Positions 1-9,248 of a stretch of 64,000 bases of DNA are shown here, piece after piece. The notes beneath the pieces are model-generated. The model worked only from the letters and a program-made list of their open reading frames with translations, was not told where the DNA came from and did no database searches. Both the position numbers and the translations under genes were made by a program. The stretch's first letter is position 1, and each line of letters begins with the position of its first letter. Source of the DNA: Pyrinomonadaceae bacterium (GTDB lineage: Bacteria; Acidobacteriota; Blastocatellia; Pyrinomonadales; Pyrinomonadaceae); contig JABARP010000012.1 of the NCBI GenBank assembly GCA_019186825.1, positions 197,532 to 261,531 of the forward strand, read 5' to 3'.

Positions 1-1
1 C

Positions 2-1003
2 TACGGCCGGCGTTCCGCCCGCGTCAGCGCCGCACAGATCGCCATCGAGGCCAGCGAGGCGGAGGTGCGCAACCGCGAACGTGTGCTGGTCGCGAATGTG
101 CTGACGAACTACGCCGAAGCTCTGGGAGCCCTTCGGGAGCTAGACGTGACGGAGCGGCTCCTCGACCTCGACCTGCAGACCGCCCGTGTCGTTCAGATCC
201 GAGTGAACGAGGGTGAGATCGCGCCCTTGGAACTGAACCTTCTGCAGGCGGAGGTGGAGCGGATGCGGTCGCGGCGGCAGCTCGCCGAGGGGCGGCTGCA
301 GGCCGCGATCACGCAACTGAAACTGCTGAGCGGAGCCCCTTTCGACGAGCCGCTCCGGCTGCGGGAGCAGATCGACGCCGCAGCGCTGCCGACGCTGCCC
401 GCCACAAAGGAGGCGGCCGTGGATATCGGGCTGCGCACCAGGCCGGACGTCGCGCTCGCTCAGCTGGAGGAGCAAGTCGCCACGGCGGGGCTCCGCCTCG
501 TAAGGGCGCAAAGCCGTCCCGATCTCACCGCGTACACGCGTTACTCGCAGGGGCGATCGACGTACGACGCCCCGACCGCGCCGTTCTCCCAACGAGACCG
601 GAGCCTGACCTTCGGCGTCGCGATCGGCCTGCCGCTATTCAACAAAAACCAGGGGGCGAAGGCGGAGGCCGAGATCGCCATAAAGCAGGCGCAGACGAGG
701 CGCGAGTTCGCGGAACGGGTGGTGCGGGGGGAGATCCTCGCCGCTTACCAACGGTACGAGGCGGCGAGCCGGGCGGTGTCGACGCTCGAGATCGGGGCGA
801 TACCGCGTTCCACGCAGAACGTAGCGACGTTCCGGGAGGTTTACGCGATCGGGGAGATCAAGGTCACGGAATTGATCGCGGAGCAGCGGCGCCTGCTCGA
901 CGCGACGCGCGACCTGACGGAAGCGCTGACGCAGCGTTACCGCTCGCAAGCGGATCTTAGTATTGCACTCGGGGCCGGAGCGTTCCTCCCCGCACCGAAT
1001 TGA
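2..1003 (+). CDS. Outer-membrane efflux factor of an RND system (CzcC/TolC type), 5' end missing
   Basis: The frame is open back to the window edge and the coding sense continues upstream of the first internal start (GTG at 65), so the N-terminus lies outside; about 333 residues remain. The protein shows the long alternating hydrophilic helices of TolC-family channels. The segment GLPLFNKNQG, typical of CzcC-like beta strands, appears mid-protein, and a late IGEIKVTELIAEQRRLLDA segment matches the second barrel-helix repeat. It should form the outer-membrane exit duct for the adaptor that starts 13 bases downstream and the RND pump at 3714. Metal specificity cannot be told from this subunit. 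Family call is firm; gene name is not. Confidence 0.9.
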   Translation, partial: YGRRSARVSAAQIAIEASEAEVRNRERVLVANVLTNYAEALGALRELDVTERLLDLDLQTARVVQIRVNEGEIAPLELNLLQAEVERMRSRRQLAEGRLQAAITQLKLLSGAPFDEPLRLREQIDAAALPTLPATKEAAVDIGLRTRPDVALAQLEEQVATAGLRLVRAQSRPDLTAYTRYSQGRSTYDAPTAPFSQRDRSLTFGVAIGLPLFNKNQGAKAEAEIAIKQAQTRREFAERVVRGEILAAYQRYEAASRAVSTLEIGAIPRSTQNVATFREVYAIGEIKVTELIAEQRRLLDATRDLTEALTQRYRSQADLSIALGAGAFLPAPN

Positions 1004-1015
1004 GGTGGCCGGAGC

Positions 1016-2578
1016 ATGAATGACGAAACGAAAAAGAAGATCAACGATACGGAACAGCCGGAGATGACGAAAGAGAATATGGACAACCGAACGGGCCATC
1101 ACGAGCGCGACGAGGCGGAGCTCGCGCGGCTGGAAGACAACTTCGACCGCCGCCGCGACGCGGCCGGCCATCCCGCCGATGAAGAAGCGAAACCGAAAAG
1201 CATGTTCGCGTGGATCCTGACCGCTGTGATCGTCGCGGTTTTCGCGATCGCGGGGCTGGCCTGGATCGCGACGAGGGGTTCTTCCTCATCCACCAAGGTC
1301 GAGGTCGCGGCGGGCGAAGAAAAGAAAGAGGAAGGCCACTCCGAGGGTGAAGAGGGCCGCGAGGTCAAACTGGACCCGGAATCGGCCGCGTCGGCGGGCA
1401 TCGAGGTCGAGGGCGTCACGCAGCGCCCCGCCATCGCCAAACTCTACGTCACCGGGTCAGTGGAGTTGAACCCGGAGAGGACCGAGATGGCGACGCCGCT
1501 CGTCGGCGGGCGGATCGAGCAGGTGTTCTTCGGCGTCGGCGATTATGTGGAACAGGGCGCCATCCTGGCAACAATTTCTAGCCCCCAGCTTGCGGAGCTG
1601 CACGGTAAACTCAATGAAGCGAGGAACCGGTTGGACCTGGCGCAGAAGAATCTCGCCCGGGTGCAGAAAACCGAGAACCGCGTTTCGATACTGCAGGCGA
1701 AAGCCAAGCTCGATGAGGCCGATGCGACGCTCCGGCGGACTCGACGACTGATCGAACTGGGAGCGGGCGCGGGCAAAGATCTCATCGCGGCTGAGGCTAA
1801 TTACCGAACCGCGAAGGCCGATTACGACTTTCAGTCCAATATCGCCCTGAACCGCGAGCTTCAGCAGGCACAGGCGGAGGTGCAAACCGCCCGGGTCGAT
1901 TTCCAGCACACGCAAAATCAACTCAGGACGCTCGGTTCCAGCGAACAAAATCTTCAGCGCGACGACCACTCGAGGGACGCTTCGGTGGCCGTGGTCCGGG
2001 CTCCCCTGTCCGGGGTCGTGACCGAAAGGAAGTTTAACGCCGGGGCGGGCATCGACGCGGCAACGCCGCTCTTTGCGATTTCGAATCTCTCGAGCGTTTA
2101 CGTGATCGCGAACGTGCCCGAGGCCAACGTCGGCAAACTCGTCGTCGGGGCCGCGGCGGAGATTAGGTCCACCTCCGCCGGCACCATCAACGGACGGATC
2201 AGCTATATTGACCCGCGCCTGGACGAAGCGACCCGGACCGCTCGGGTCCGGCTCGAGGTCCCCAACCCGCAAGGGAGGCTTCGCGCTGGCACCTTCACGG
2301 AGGTGGGGTTTTACACCGGCACCAGCGAAGCGACCGGCGAGGAACTCGTCGTGCCCACCGGCGCCATCCAGCGTGAAGGGGACAAGACGATCGTGTTCGT
2401 CCCGGAGGAGGACGAACCGGGCGCGTTCGAGATCAGGGAGGTCGAAGTCGGAGGCGAGGTGGAAGGTTACACCGCGGTGAAAAGCGGTCTCAAACTCGGC
2501 GAGAAGGTTGTCTCGAAGGGGAGCTTCACGCTGAAGACCCAGATGCAGAAGGGCGAGATGGGTGAGCACGGCCATTAA
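1016..2578 (+). CDS. RND efflux periplasmic adaptor subunit (CzcB-like)
   Basis: Membrane-fusion protein of 520 residues that should bridge the inner-membrane pump and the outer-membrane channel. A charged cytoplasmic N-terminus of about 60 residues precedes one transmembrane helix (about 64-84) and a Glu/Lys/His-rich linker. The first barrel-sandwich half is near 160-185 (GGRIEQVFFGVGDYVEQGA), a coiled-coil hairpin runs from about 190 to 310, and the second half contains VRAPLSGVVTERKFNAGAGI. A beta-barrel and membrane-proximal domain follow. It ends in a His-containing tail (GEMGEHGH) that may bind metal. The start is ATG with a purine-rich GAGGTGGCCGGAG upstream. It sits between the outer-membrane factor and the rest of the efflux set, so one operon is likely. 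Confidence 0.93.
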   Translation: MNDETKKKINDTEQPEMTKENMDNRTGHHERDEAELARLEDNFDRRRDAAGHPADEEAKPKSMFAWILTAVIVAVFAIAGLAWIATRGSSSSTKVEVAAGEEKKEEGHSEGEEGREVKLDPESAASAGIEVEGVTQRPAIAKLYVTGSVELNPERTEMATPLVGGRIEQVFFGVGDYVEQGAILATISSPQLAELHGKLNEARNRLDLAQKNLARVQKTENRVSILQAKAKLDEADATLRRTRRLIELGAGAGKDLIAAEANYRTAKADYDFQSNIALNRELQQAQAEVQTARVDFQHTQNQLRTLGSSEQNLQRDDHSRDASVAVVRAPLSGVVTERKFNAGAGIDAATPLFAISNLSSVYVIANVPEANVGKLVVGAAAEIRSTSAGTINGRISYIDPRLDEATRTARVRLEVPNPQGRLRAGTFTEVGFYTGTSEATGEELVVPTGAIQREGDKTIVFVPEEDEPGAFEIREVEVGGEVEGYTAVKSGLKLGEKVVSKGSFTLKTQMQKGEMGEHGH

Positions 2579-2596
2579 TTGTAAGAGCAGTTGACT

Positions 2597-3598
2597 ATGA
2601 TTGACATTCGCGATCGAGGATCCTCGGCCCCTACCCCCGCAGGTATCGCGGCCATGCTTTTTGGGTTGCTGCTTCTCGCATCCACATCCCCGATTTTCGG
2701 GCAGATGGCCGAAGTCACCGCGGCTCGAGTTCAAGCTCCTGAGAGGAACGCATCCTCGCCAATCGGGTTGACGGAGGCACCGCCAAAGATCGCGGAGCAT
2801 CACTCGGCTGCCGTCCAGGACGAGGTACCGGTCTCGCGGCGGTTGGGCTTCTCCCGGATTGTAAACCCATCCGTTTTGGGGGAGGTAAATTTGACCGAAA
2901 CGCGAAAATGGCGGGAAGCGGAAAGTGGTCTCGATAAAATGAATGGGAAGTCCAAGCCCGATGATGATGAGGAGGAGGAGGAGAAATTTCATTGGAAGCC
3001 CGCTCTCGCTCAGTCGTCACTTTTCCTCGCGATCAAGCACGGCGCTCGTCTGTTTCAAAAGAAGACGTATCGCGAACTTGGCGGGCCATTTTTTCGCGAT
3101 TGGGGCAACTCGATAAAGAATCTTCGGGGTTGGAATGACGGCGACGGTCCGTTCACGAACAATTTAGCTCACCCGCTTCAGGGGAGCGTGACCGGGTGGA
3201 TCTTTATCAACAACAGCGACCGCGCAAAACGGCAGGAATTTGGTAAATCAAGGGAATACTGGAAAAGCCGTTTCAAAGCCCTTGCATGGTCTACGGTATG
3301 GAGCACGCAATTCGAATTTGGTCCTGTCAGCGAGGCGACGATCGGTAACGTAGGTTTGAGACGGAAAAATGGGCACAGCACGGCCGCATGGACGGACCTC
3401 GTCCTGACGCCGATTGTGGGGACCGCCATCGTCGTCGAAGAGGACATCGTCGACAAGTACATCCTCAAGAACTGGATCGAACGCAAATCCAATGGAGTCA
3501 CCACCCGGGTGAAGGTCCTTCGTAGCCTGTTGACCCCGACGGCGAGTTTCTCAAATCTTCTTCGCGGGAGGTACCCGTGGAAGCGAGAGGCGCGGTGA
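2597..3598 (+). CDS. Predicted exported protein, DUF3943-like outer-membrane family
   Basis: 333 residues from ATG 2597; a TTG two codons earlier is a less likely start. A signal peptide or anchor (about residues 17-36, hydrophobic and ending near FGQ) is followed by a low-complexity stretch and an acidic run (DDDEEEEE). The C-terminal 200 residues contain NNLAHPLQGSVTGWIFINN and a Gly/aromatic pattern resembling DUF3943-type proteins, which are thought to be beta-rich outer-membrane proteins; this match is from memory and is only moderate. It lies between adaptor and pump genes, so it may be an accessory of the efflux complex. No enzymatic motif was seen. Confidence 0.6.
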   Translation: MIDIRDRGSSAPTPAGIAAMLFGLLLLASTSPIFGQMAEVTAARVQAPERNASSPIGLTEAPPKIAEHHSAAVQDEVPVSRRLGFSRIVNPSVLGEVNLTETRKWREAESGLDKMNGKSKPDDDEEEEEKFHWKPALAQSSLFLAIKHGARLFQKKTYRELGGPFFRDWGNSIKNLRGWNDGDGPFTNNLAHPLQGSVTGWIFINNSDRAKRQEFGKSREYWKSRFKALAWSTVWSTQFEFGPVSEATIGNVGLRRKNGHSTAAWTDLVLTPIVGTAIVVEEDIVDKYILKNWIERKSNGVTTRVKVLRSLLTPTASFSNLLRGRYPWKREAR

Positions 3599-3713
3599 GA
3601 TCGAGCTTTCGTAAGGTGGCTGAACCGGGCGCCCTGCACCGAGTATCGCGGACATTTGTCTCAGTTGGCGCGGAATTGTTACATCGTTTTGGAAGTCCGC
3701 AATAAAGGTTCTT

Positions 3714-6700
3714 ATGATAAACGCACTTATCCGATTCTCTGTCGAAAACCGATTGATAGTTTTGCTGCTGGTGGCGATCATGTCCGCGGGCGGTGCGTAC
3801 AGCTTGATAAATCTGCCGATCGACGCCGTCCCTGACGTGACCAACGTGCAGGTGCAGGTGCTGACCGCCGCCCCTTCACTCGCGCCGTTGGAAATGGAAC
3901 GACAGGTGACGTTCCCGGTCGAGGTGGCGATGTCCGGGCTCCCAGACATCGAGGAGATCCGCTCCGTCTCGAAGTTCGGGCTGTCCGCGGTGACGGTGGT
4001 GTTCGACGAGTCGGTCGACACCTATTTCGCCCGTCAACTTGTACTGGAACGGCTCGCGCAGGCCCGCGAGCAGATCCCCGAATCGATAGGATCGCCCGAG
4101 ATGGGCCCGATCTCGACCGGGTTGGGCGAGATTTACCAGTACGAGCTTAAATCCCCCGACGGAAGCTACGACGCGAAGGCCCTGCGCACCGTGCAGGACT
4201 GGAATGTGCGGCGGCAGCTGCTCGGTGTCCCCGGGGCGACGGAGATCAACAGCTTCGGCGGGTACGAGAAGCAATACCAGGTCCGGCTCGACCCCGCGAA
4301 GCTGCAGTCGTTCGGGCTCACGATGCGCGACGTCTTCGAGGCGGTCAGCCGGAACAACGCCAACGTCGGCGGTGCGTACATACAAAAAGGGGCCGAACAG
4401 TACCTTCTCCGAGGGCTGGGTCTCGTCGAGAACCCCGAGGACATCGGCAACATCGTAGTGAAGACGGGGCCGGAGGGCGTGCCGGTTTACGTCAAGAACG
4501 TCGGCGAGATCGTCGAGGGCTCCACCGTCCGGCAAGGCGCCGTGACCGCGGACGGCAAGGGGGAGATTGTCGCGGGAATCGTCCTGATGCTCAAAGGGGC
4601 GAACTCCCGCACCGTCGTCGAGGCGGTGAAGGAACGGGTCGAGCAGGTGAAAAAATCGCTGCCGGCCGGGGTGGAACTCTCCCCATTTTACGATCGAACC
4701 GCTCTCATCGACCGGGCGATCGCGACGGTGGAGAAGAACCTGGTCGAGGGCGCGATCCTGGTCATCGTCGTGCTGATGCTCCTGCTCGGGAACTGGCGCG
4801 GGGCGCTGCTGGTCGCGACGATCATCCCGCTCTCGATGCTTTTCGCCGCGATCCTGATGCGGGCGTTCAACGTGTCCGGGAATCTCATGAGCCTCGGGGC
4901 ACTGGACTTCGGGCTGATCGTGGACGGGGCGGTCGTGATGGTGGAAAACACGATCCGGCGAAGGGCGGAGGCCCAACACGAAGCAGAGACTTTGGGGCAT
5001 CACGAAAACCCGCAGCGCACCATCCTCGAATCCTGCATTGAGGTCGCCCGGCCGGTGGTCTTCGCGGTCGCGATCATAGCGATCGTGTACCTGCCGATCC
5101 TCAGTCTGCGCGGGATCGAGGGGAAGATGTTCGTACCGATGGCGCTGACCGTGGTGTTCGCTCTTCTAGGGTCGCTGCTGTTGTCGCTCACCTACGTCCC
5201 CGCGATGATGACGCTGGTGCTCAGGGGGAAGGTGTCAGAGAAGGAGAGCTTCCTGATCCGCTGGGCGAAGCGGGCATACATCCCGGCGTTCGATTTCGTC
5301 GGCCGCTACCGGGCTCAGGCGCTCGCGCTCGCGGTCGGGTTGGTGGCGATCAGCGGGGCGATTTTCCCCTACCTCGGCTCGGAGTTCATCCCGCGCCTCG
5401 ACGAGGGCGACCTCGCGGTGCAGGTGCAGCGCCTCCCGAGCGTGTCGCTGGAGGAATCCGTGCGGAACACGACGGAAGTCGAGAAGGTGCTCATGGAGTT
5501 CCCCGAAGTGAAAACGGTGATCTCCAAGACCGGGCGGGCCGAGGTCGCGACCGATCCGATGAGCGTGGACTTTTCCGACCTCTACGTCGCGTTGAAACCG
5601 CACGACGAGTGGACGACCACGGAAGACAAGACCGAACTGGTGGAGAAGATGTCGGAGGCGCTTGAGCGGCGAGTGCCGGGGGCCATCGTCAGCTTCTCGC
5701 AGCCGATCGAATTGCGGGTCGCTGAACTGATCTCCGGTGTGCGCTCGGACGTCGCGATCAAGCTGTACGGGGACGATCTGAAGGTCCTGAAGGAGAAAGC
5801 GGACGAGATCGTGCGATCCGTTCAGGCCGTGCAGGGAGCCGAGGACGTCAAAGCCGAAGCGACCAGCGGGCTGCCGCAGCTGCAGATCAAACCGGACCGT
5901 GCCGCGATCGCCCGATACGGCCTCAACGTCGAGGACGTGAACGACATGGTCGAGTCCGTCGTGGCGGGCAAGGAAGCCGGGCAGGTTTACGAAGGGGAGC
6001 AGCGCTTCAACCTCGTCGTCCGGCTCGACGAGGCGTCCGGGCAGAACGTAGATGCGATCCGCAACCTGCTTCTTACGGCCCCGAACGGCTCGCGGGTTCC
6101 GCTCGCGCAGGTCGCCGACATCCAACTCGTCGAGGACGCCGCCCAGATCACCCGCGAGGACACCCGCCGCCGCATCGGCGTCGAGCTGAACGTGCGCGGG
6201 CGCGACATCGGATCGTTCGTCGAGGAGGCCCAGGCAAAGATCGCGCGGGAGGTGCAGCTTCCTCCCGGGTACTACCTGAAGTGGGGCGGCACGTTCGAGA
6301 ACCTGCAGCGCGCCTCGCAGCGGCTATTGATCGTCGTGCCGATCGCGCTCTTCCTGATCTTCGTGCTGCTGTACACGACGTTCAACTCCATCAAGCAGGC
6401 GCTGCTGATCTACACGGGGATCCCGTTCGCGATCGTGGGCGGGATCGTCGCCCTGGCCTTGCGCGGGATGCCGTTCTCGATCTCCGCGGGGGTTGGGTTC
6501 ATCGCCCTTTTCGGCGTCGCGGTGCTCAACGGCGTTGTGATGGTCAGCTTTATCAATCACCTGCGCGAAGAAGGAAAGACGGTTCTCGACGCGGTTCGCG
6601 AGGGGGCGGAAACGCGGTTGCGTCCCGTACTGATGACCGCGCTGGTAGCAAGTCTCGGGTTTATTCCGATGGCCCTTGCGACAAGTGCCGGTGCCGAGGT

Positions 6701-6833
6701 TCAGCGGCCGCTTGCGACGGTCGTTATCGGAGGGTTGATCACATCGACGCTTTTGACCCTGCTGATCTTGCCGACGCTATACGGCTGGGTAGAAAAAGAT
6801 CGCGAAGGCGAATTTACGGAGGATGAAATATGA
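3714..6833 (+). CDS. Heavy-metal RND efflux pump, CzcA-like
   Basis: Inner-membrane proton/metal antiporter of 1039 residues, the normal HME-RND length. It opens with INALIRFSVENRLIVLLLVA, carries the TM4 signature DFGLIVDGAVVMVENTIRR (acidic proton-relay residues as in CzcA/HME1) and has 12 predicted helices with two large periplasmic loops. At the places where CusA carries its copper-binding methionines this protein has RVAELISGVRS and DAAQITRED, with no Met, so a divalent substrate (Zn, Co, Cd, Ni) is more likely than Cu(I). Its stop overlaps the next start by four bases (ATGA). Substrate assignment is inference. Confidence 0.95.
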   Translation: MINALIRFSVENRLIVLLLVAIMSAGGAYSLINLPIDAVPDVTNVQVQVLTAAPSLAPLEMERQVTFPVEVAMSGLPDIEEIRSVSKFGLSAVTVVFDESVDTYFARQLVLERLAQAREQIPESIGSPEMGPISTGLGEIYQYELKSPDGSYDAKALRTVQDWNVRRQLLGVPGATEINSFGGYEKQYQVRLDPAKLQSFGLTMRDVFEAVSRNNANVGGAYIQKGAEQYLLRGLGLVENPEDIGNIVVKTGPEGVPVYVKNVGEIVEGSTVRQGAVTADGKGEIVAGIVLMLKGANSRTVVEAVKERVEQVKKSLPAGVELSPFYDRTALIDRAIATVEKNLVEGAILVIVVLMLLLGNWRGALLVATIIPLSMLFAAILMRAFNVSGNLMSLGALDFGLIVDGAVVMVENTIRRRAEAQHEAETLGHHENPQRTILESCIEVARPVVFAVAIIAIVYLPILSLRGIEGKMFVPMALTVVFALLGSLLLSLTYVPAMMTLVLRGKVSEKESFLIRWAKRAYIPAFDFVGRYRAQALALAVGLVAISGAIFPYLGSEFIPRLDEGDLAVQVQRLPSVSLEESVRNTTEVEKVLMEFPEVKTVISKTGRAEVATDPMSVDFSDLYVALKPHDEWTTTEDKTELVEKMSEALERRVPGAIVSFSQPIELRVAELISGVRSDVAIKLYGDDLKVLKEKADEIVRSVQAVQGAEDVKAEATSGLPQLQIKPDRAAIARYGLNVEDVNDMVESVVAGKEAGQVYEGEQRFNLVVRLDEASGQNVDAIRNLLLTAPNGSRVPLAQVADIQLVEDAAQITREDTRRRIGVELNVRGRDIGSFVEEAQAKIAREVQLPPGYYLKWGGTFENLQRASQRLLIVVPIALFLIFVLLYTTFNSIKQALLIYTGIPFAIVGGIVALALRGMPFSISAGVGFIALFGVAVLNGVVMVSFINHLREEGKTVLDAVREGAETRLRPVLMTALVASLGFIPMALATSAGAEVQRPLATVVIGGLITSTLLTLLILPTLYGWVEKDREGEFTEDEI

Positions 6834-7129
6834 AATTGATCGTCGCGATTGTGAGGCCATTCAAAGTGGACGAGATCATAACCGCATTCGAAGCGATCGA
6901 AGGCTTCCCCGGCATGACTGTTACGAACTCGGAGGGCTTTGGCCGGCGGTTCGGCACGGCTCTTTACGATTCGTTAGATCCGTTTATGCCGGGCAAGAGG
7001 CTCGAGATCGCGGCGAACGACGAACTCGTCGACCAAATCGTCGCTGCGATCAAGCAGCGGGCTCACACAGGCAGAAAGGGCGATGGCCTGATAGTCGTCC
7101 TCAACATCGAAAATGCTTTGCTCATTTAG
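6830..7129 (+). CDS. PII-like signalling protein linked to the RND pump (PII-NG type)
   Basis: 99 residues with the PII ferredoxin-like pattern: MKLIVAIVRPFKVDEIITAF at the N-terminus, a central T-loop region and GRKGDGLIVVLNIENALLI at the end. Classical GlnB/GlnK features around the T-loop uridylylated Tyr are not present in recognisable form. A separate PII group lying next to CusABC/CzcABC pumps has been described (PII-NG), and this gene fits it: the start codon overlaps the pump stop codon by four bases, which implies translational coupling. A role as a metal- or nucleotide-responsive regulator of the pump is inferred. Confidence 0.85.
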   Translation: MKLIVAIVRPFKVDEIITAFEAIEGFPGMTVTNSEGFGRRFGTALYDSLDPFMPGKRLEIAANDELVDQIVAAIKQRAHTGRKGDGLIVVLNIENALLI

Positions 7130-7159
7130 CTGATCGAGAACGACGAATAGGCAGAGAAC

Positions 7160-7651
7160 ATGGAAGTTATCTGGAGCGAACTATCGTCGGGCTTTCCTGA
7201 TACAACGCAACTGGTGCATGTATTGATACGTTTGGTTGCGGCTATCGTGCTCGGGGCGGTCATTGGATTACAGCGTGAGCAAGCGGGCAAGGAGGCGGGG
7301 CTGCGAACACACATCCTCGTGTCATTGGGTACAACCCTCTTTGTTCTTGCGGCAGCAGGAAGCGGTATGTCGTCCGACGGCGTTTCGCGGGTTGTTCAGG
7401 GGCTCGCAACCGGTATCGGCTTTATCGGAGCCGGGGCGATTCTGAAGCTGGAGCGGGAACGCGCGATCCACGGACTGACAACCTCCGCCGGCATCTGGAT
7501 GACCGCAGCCATCGGAGTTACTGTTGGCTTAGGTGGTCTGGGGTTAGCTTTGATAAGTACCTTCATGACATGGATCGTACTCGCGGTTCTGGGCTGGTTG
7601 GAACTGAACGTGGAGATGAAACAGGGCGCAAGGGAAGACAGGGAAATATAA
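7160..7651 (+). CDS. MgtC/SapB family membrane protein
   Basis: 163 residues with about five transmembrane helices. Family landmarks are a first basic turn (LGAVIGLQREQAGKEAGLRT), the motif GLRTHILVSLGTTLF and the glycine-rich GIGFIGAGAILK. It matches the N-terminal membrane domain of MgtC; the C-terminal cytoplasmic ACT-like domain of longer members is absent. MgtC proteins are linked to magnesium limitation and control of the F-ATPase in other bacteria. Here it follows the efflux operon by 30 bases and is probably co-transcribed, so it may support ion homeostasis under metal stress. Function in this host is inferred. Confidence 0.88.
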   Translation: MEVIWSELSSGFPDTTQLVHVLIRLVAAIVLGAVIGLQREQAGKEAGLRTHILVSLGTTLFVLAAAGSGMSSDGVSRVVQGLATGIGFIGAGAILKLERERAIHGLTTSAGIWMTAAIGVTVGLGGLGLALISTFMTWIVLAVLGWLELNVEMKQGAREDREI

Positions 7652-7672
7652 TGAGTTAGGGGAGAAAAATAA

Positions 7673-7930
7673 ATGAAATGTCCAATTGACACAAACACGG
7701 ATCTTCAAATGTCGGAGCGGCAGGGTATCGAGATCGATTTTTGCCCTGAATGCCGTGGCGTGTGGTTAGACCGCGGCGAGATCGACAAGATCATCAAACG
7801 GTCAATGGCGACCGCCCCTGCCGCGCCGGCCAAATACGACGACTATCAAGATCGCTCGCGCGATGATCATTCGAGAGATCACCATTCGCGAAAACGGCGC
7901 AAAGGTTTTTTAAGCGAACTATTCGATTGA
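7673..7930 (+). CDS. Small zinc-ribbon (TFIIB-type zf) protein
   Basis: 85 residues. The N-terminus MKCPIDTNTDL with a downstream FCPECRGVWLDRGEIDKI gives the CPxD...CPxCxGVWLDRGEL pattern of the bacterial zf-TFIIB family. The C-terminus is charged and His-rich (DDHSRDHHSRKRRK), which could bind divalent metals. It is preceded by AGGGGAGAAA. The molecular role of this family is unknown; its place at the end of the efflux cluster suggests metal sensing or buffering but nothing proves it. Confidence 0.8.
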   Translation: MKCPIDTNTDLQMSERQGIEIDFCPECRGVWLDRGEIDKIIKRSMATAPAAPAKYDDYQDRSRDDHSRDHHSRKRRKGFLSELFD

Positions 7931-8063
7931 TGTGCATCGGTACCGGCGGGTGCGGATCGAGAGCGGTTGCTGAATCTGAATGTCCTTGGCTTAATAACCG
8001 TTAGGTCAGCGTACGGAAAAAGAAGTCAGTCTGTACCATCAACTCGTTGAACATCCGATCATC

Positions 8064-8192
8064 GTGTTTTTGGTGGGATCTCTCCTCCTGATGTTGTTGG
8101 TGATACTCTTCGGAATATGGTGGCACCGCCGCGACAGGCGCCGGGAAGAGGGAGCGATGAAAACCAAGAGTTCGAATCAAGAGTTCGAATAA
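8064..8192 (+). CDS. Possible very small single-pass membrane protein
   Basis: An in-frame stretch reads as one strongly hydrophobic helix (VFLVGSLLLMLLVILFGIWW) followed by HRRDRRREEGAMKT and a stop at 8190-8192. This is the form of a bitopic small protein of about 42 residues if a GTG at 8064 is used; the open frame extends back to about 8000 with only weak starts. No good ribosome-binding site was found. It may also be a remnant. The rest of 7931-8238 holds nothing else I can support. Confidence 0.3.
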   Translation: MFLVGSLLLMLLVILFGIWWHRRDRRREEGAMKTKSSNQEFE

Positions 8193-8238
8193 GGATACGA
8201 AGCCGGTGATCTAAGTTCCACCCGGCGGTTAGGTTTTT

Positions 8239-9129
8239 ATGGGACACGGACACGTGCAGAGCGCCTCCGCGCGCAACAAGAGAAGTTTGGCCATAGTCTT
8301 CGGCCTGACCTCATTCTACTTAATCGTGGAGGTCGTTGGCGGGTTGTGGACAGGGAGTCTTGCGCTGCTCGCCGATGCCGGTCATATGTTAACGGACGTA
8401 GCCGGGGTCGGCCTTGCGCTGCTCGCGATCTGGTTCGCGGAAAAACCCGCATCCCCGGAGCGAACCTACGGGTACTACCGCGTGGAGATCCTCGCGGCCC
8501 TGACGAACGCGGTCGTGCTGATCCTGATCTCGCTCTACATTTTGTACGAAGCCTATCAGCGTTTCAAGAACCCGCCGGAGGTCGAAAGCGCGGCGATGCT
8601 CGGCGTAGCATCCGTCGGGTTGATCATCAACATCATCGGGATGTGTATCCTCCGTGCCGGTTCGAAAGAGAGCCTCAACATGAAGGGCGCGTATTTCGAG
8701 GTGCTGTCGGATATGCTGACCTCCATCGGCGTGATCGTCGCCGGCGTGATCATGCTGACGACCGGGTGGTATTACGCCGACCCGATCATCTCGGCGGGGA
8801 TCGGGCTGTTCATTTTGCCGCGCACGTGGGCGTTGCTCAAAGACGCGGTCGGAGTCCTGATCGAAGGGACCCCGGCGGACGTGAACATCGCCGCTTTGCG
8901 CGAAAGTTTGTCGCAGATCGAGGGCGTCGCGGGCGTCCACGATCTGCACGTTTGGAGTTTGACCTCCGGCGTCAACGCGATGAGCGTGCACGCCGTGCTG
9001 GCCGACGAGGCGGAGCACGACGAGGTTCTGGCGCGGGTGCACGAGCGTTGCACGAAGAACTTCAAAATCTCTCACGTCACCGTGCAGACGGAACGCGGGG
9101 ATTTTGCGACGCACGAAACGCATCTTTGA
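8239..9129 (+). CDS. czcD: Cation diffusion facilitator (CzcD-like Zn/Co/Cd exporter)
   Basis: 296-residue CDF antiporter with six predicted helices and a cytoplasmic C-terminal ferredoxin-like domain. It begins with a short His motif (GHGHVQ). TM2 carries LLADAGHMLTDVAGVGLAL, the HxxxD half of the transport site, and TM5 carries YFEVLSDMLTSIGVI, giving the acidic partner with the E-for-H pattern I recall from CzcD-type members. The C-terminal region has GVHDLHVWSLTSG, a conserved metal-binding segment. It would export Zn2+, Co2+ or Cd2+ from cytosol to periplasm in exchange for protons and so feed the RND pumps. The specific ion is not settled by sequence. Confidence 0.93.
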   Translation: MGHGHVQSASARNKRSLAIVFGLTSFYLIVEVVGGLWTGSLALLADAGHMLTDVAGVGLALLAIWFAEKPASPERTYGYYRVEILAALTNAVVLILISLYILYEAYQRFKNPPEVESAAMLGVASVGLIINIIGMCILRAGSKESLNMKGAYFEVLSDMLTSIGVIVAGVIMLTTGWYYADPIISAGIGLFILPRTWALLKDAVGVLIEGTPADVNIAALRESLSQIEGVAGVHDLHVWSLTSGVNAMSVHAVLADEAEHDEVLARVHERCTKNFKISHVTVQTERGDFATHETHL

Positions 9130-9248
9130 AGGGCGGCAAGATGAGGGAGCTTTTCGTCGGGCCGCAAGGTGGAGGTTGTATATGCGTAAGCAGATCAGCT
9201 TGGTGAGGAAACCCGAAGATTTAAAAGAGCTGGGAGGACAACAAAAGG

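Noticed and set aside
1457..2992. A 511-codon open frame on the minus strand across the adaptor gene
   Set aside because: It is the antisense shadow of a high-GC coding gene; composition is Arg/Gly/Pro-rich with no domain, and the plus strand holds a clear RND adaptor.
3876..6125. Long minus-strand frames opposite the CzcA-like pump (3876-5003 and 5235-6125)
   Set aside because: No start site, no family pattern; the plus strand is an intact RND gene.
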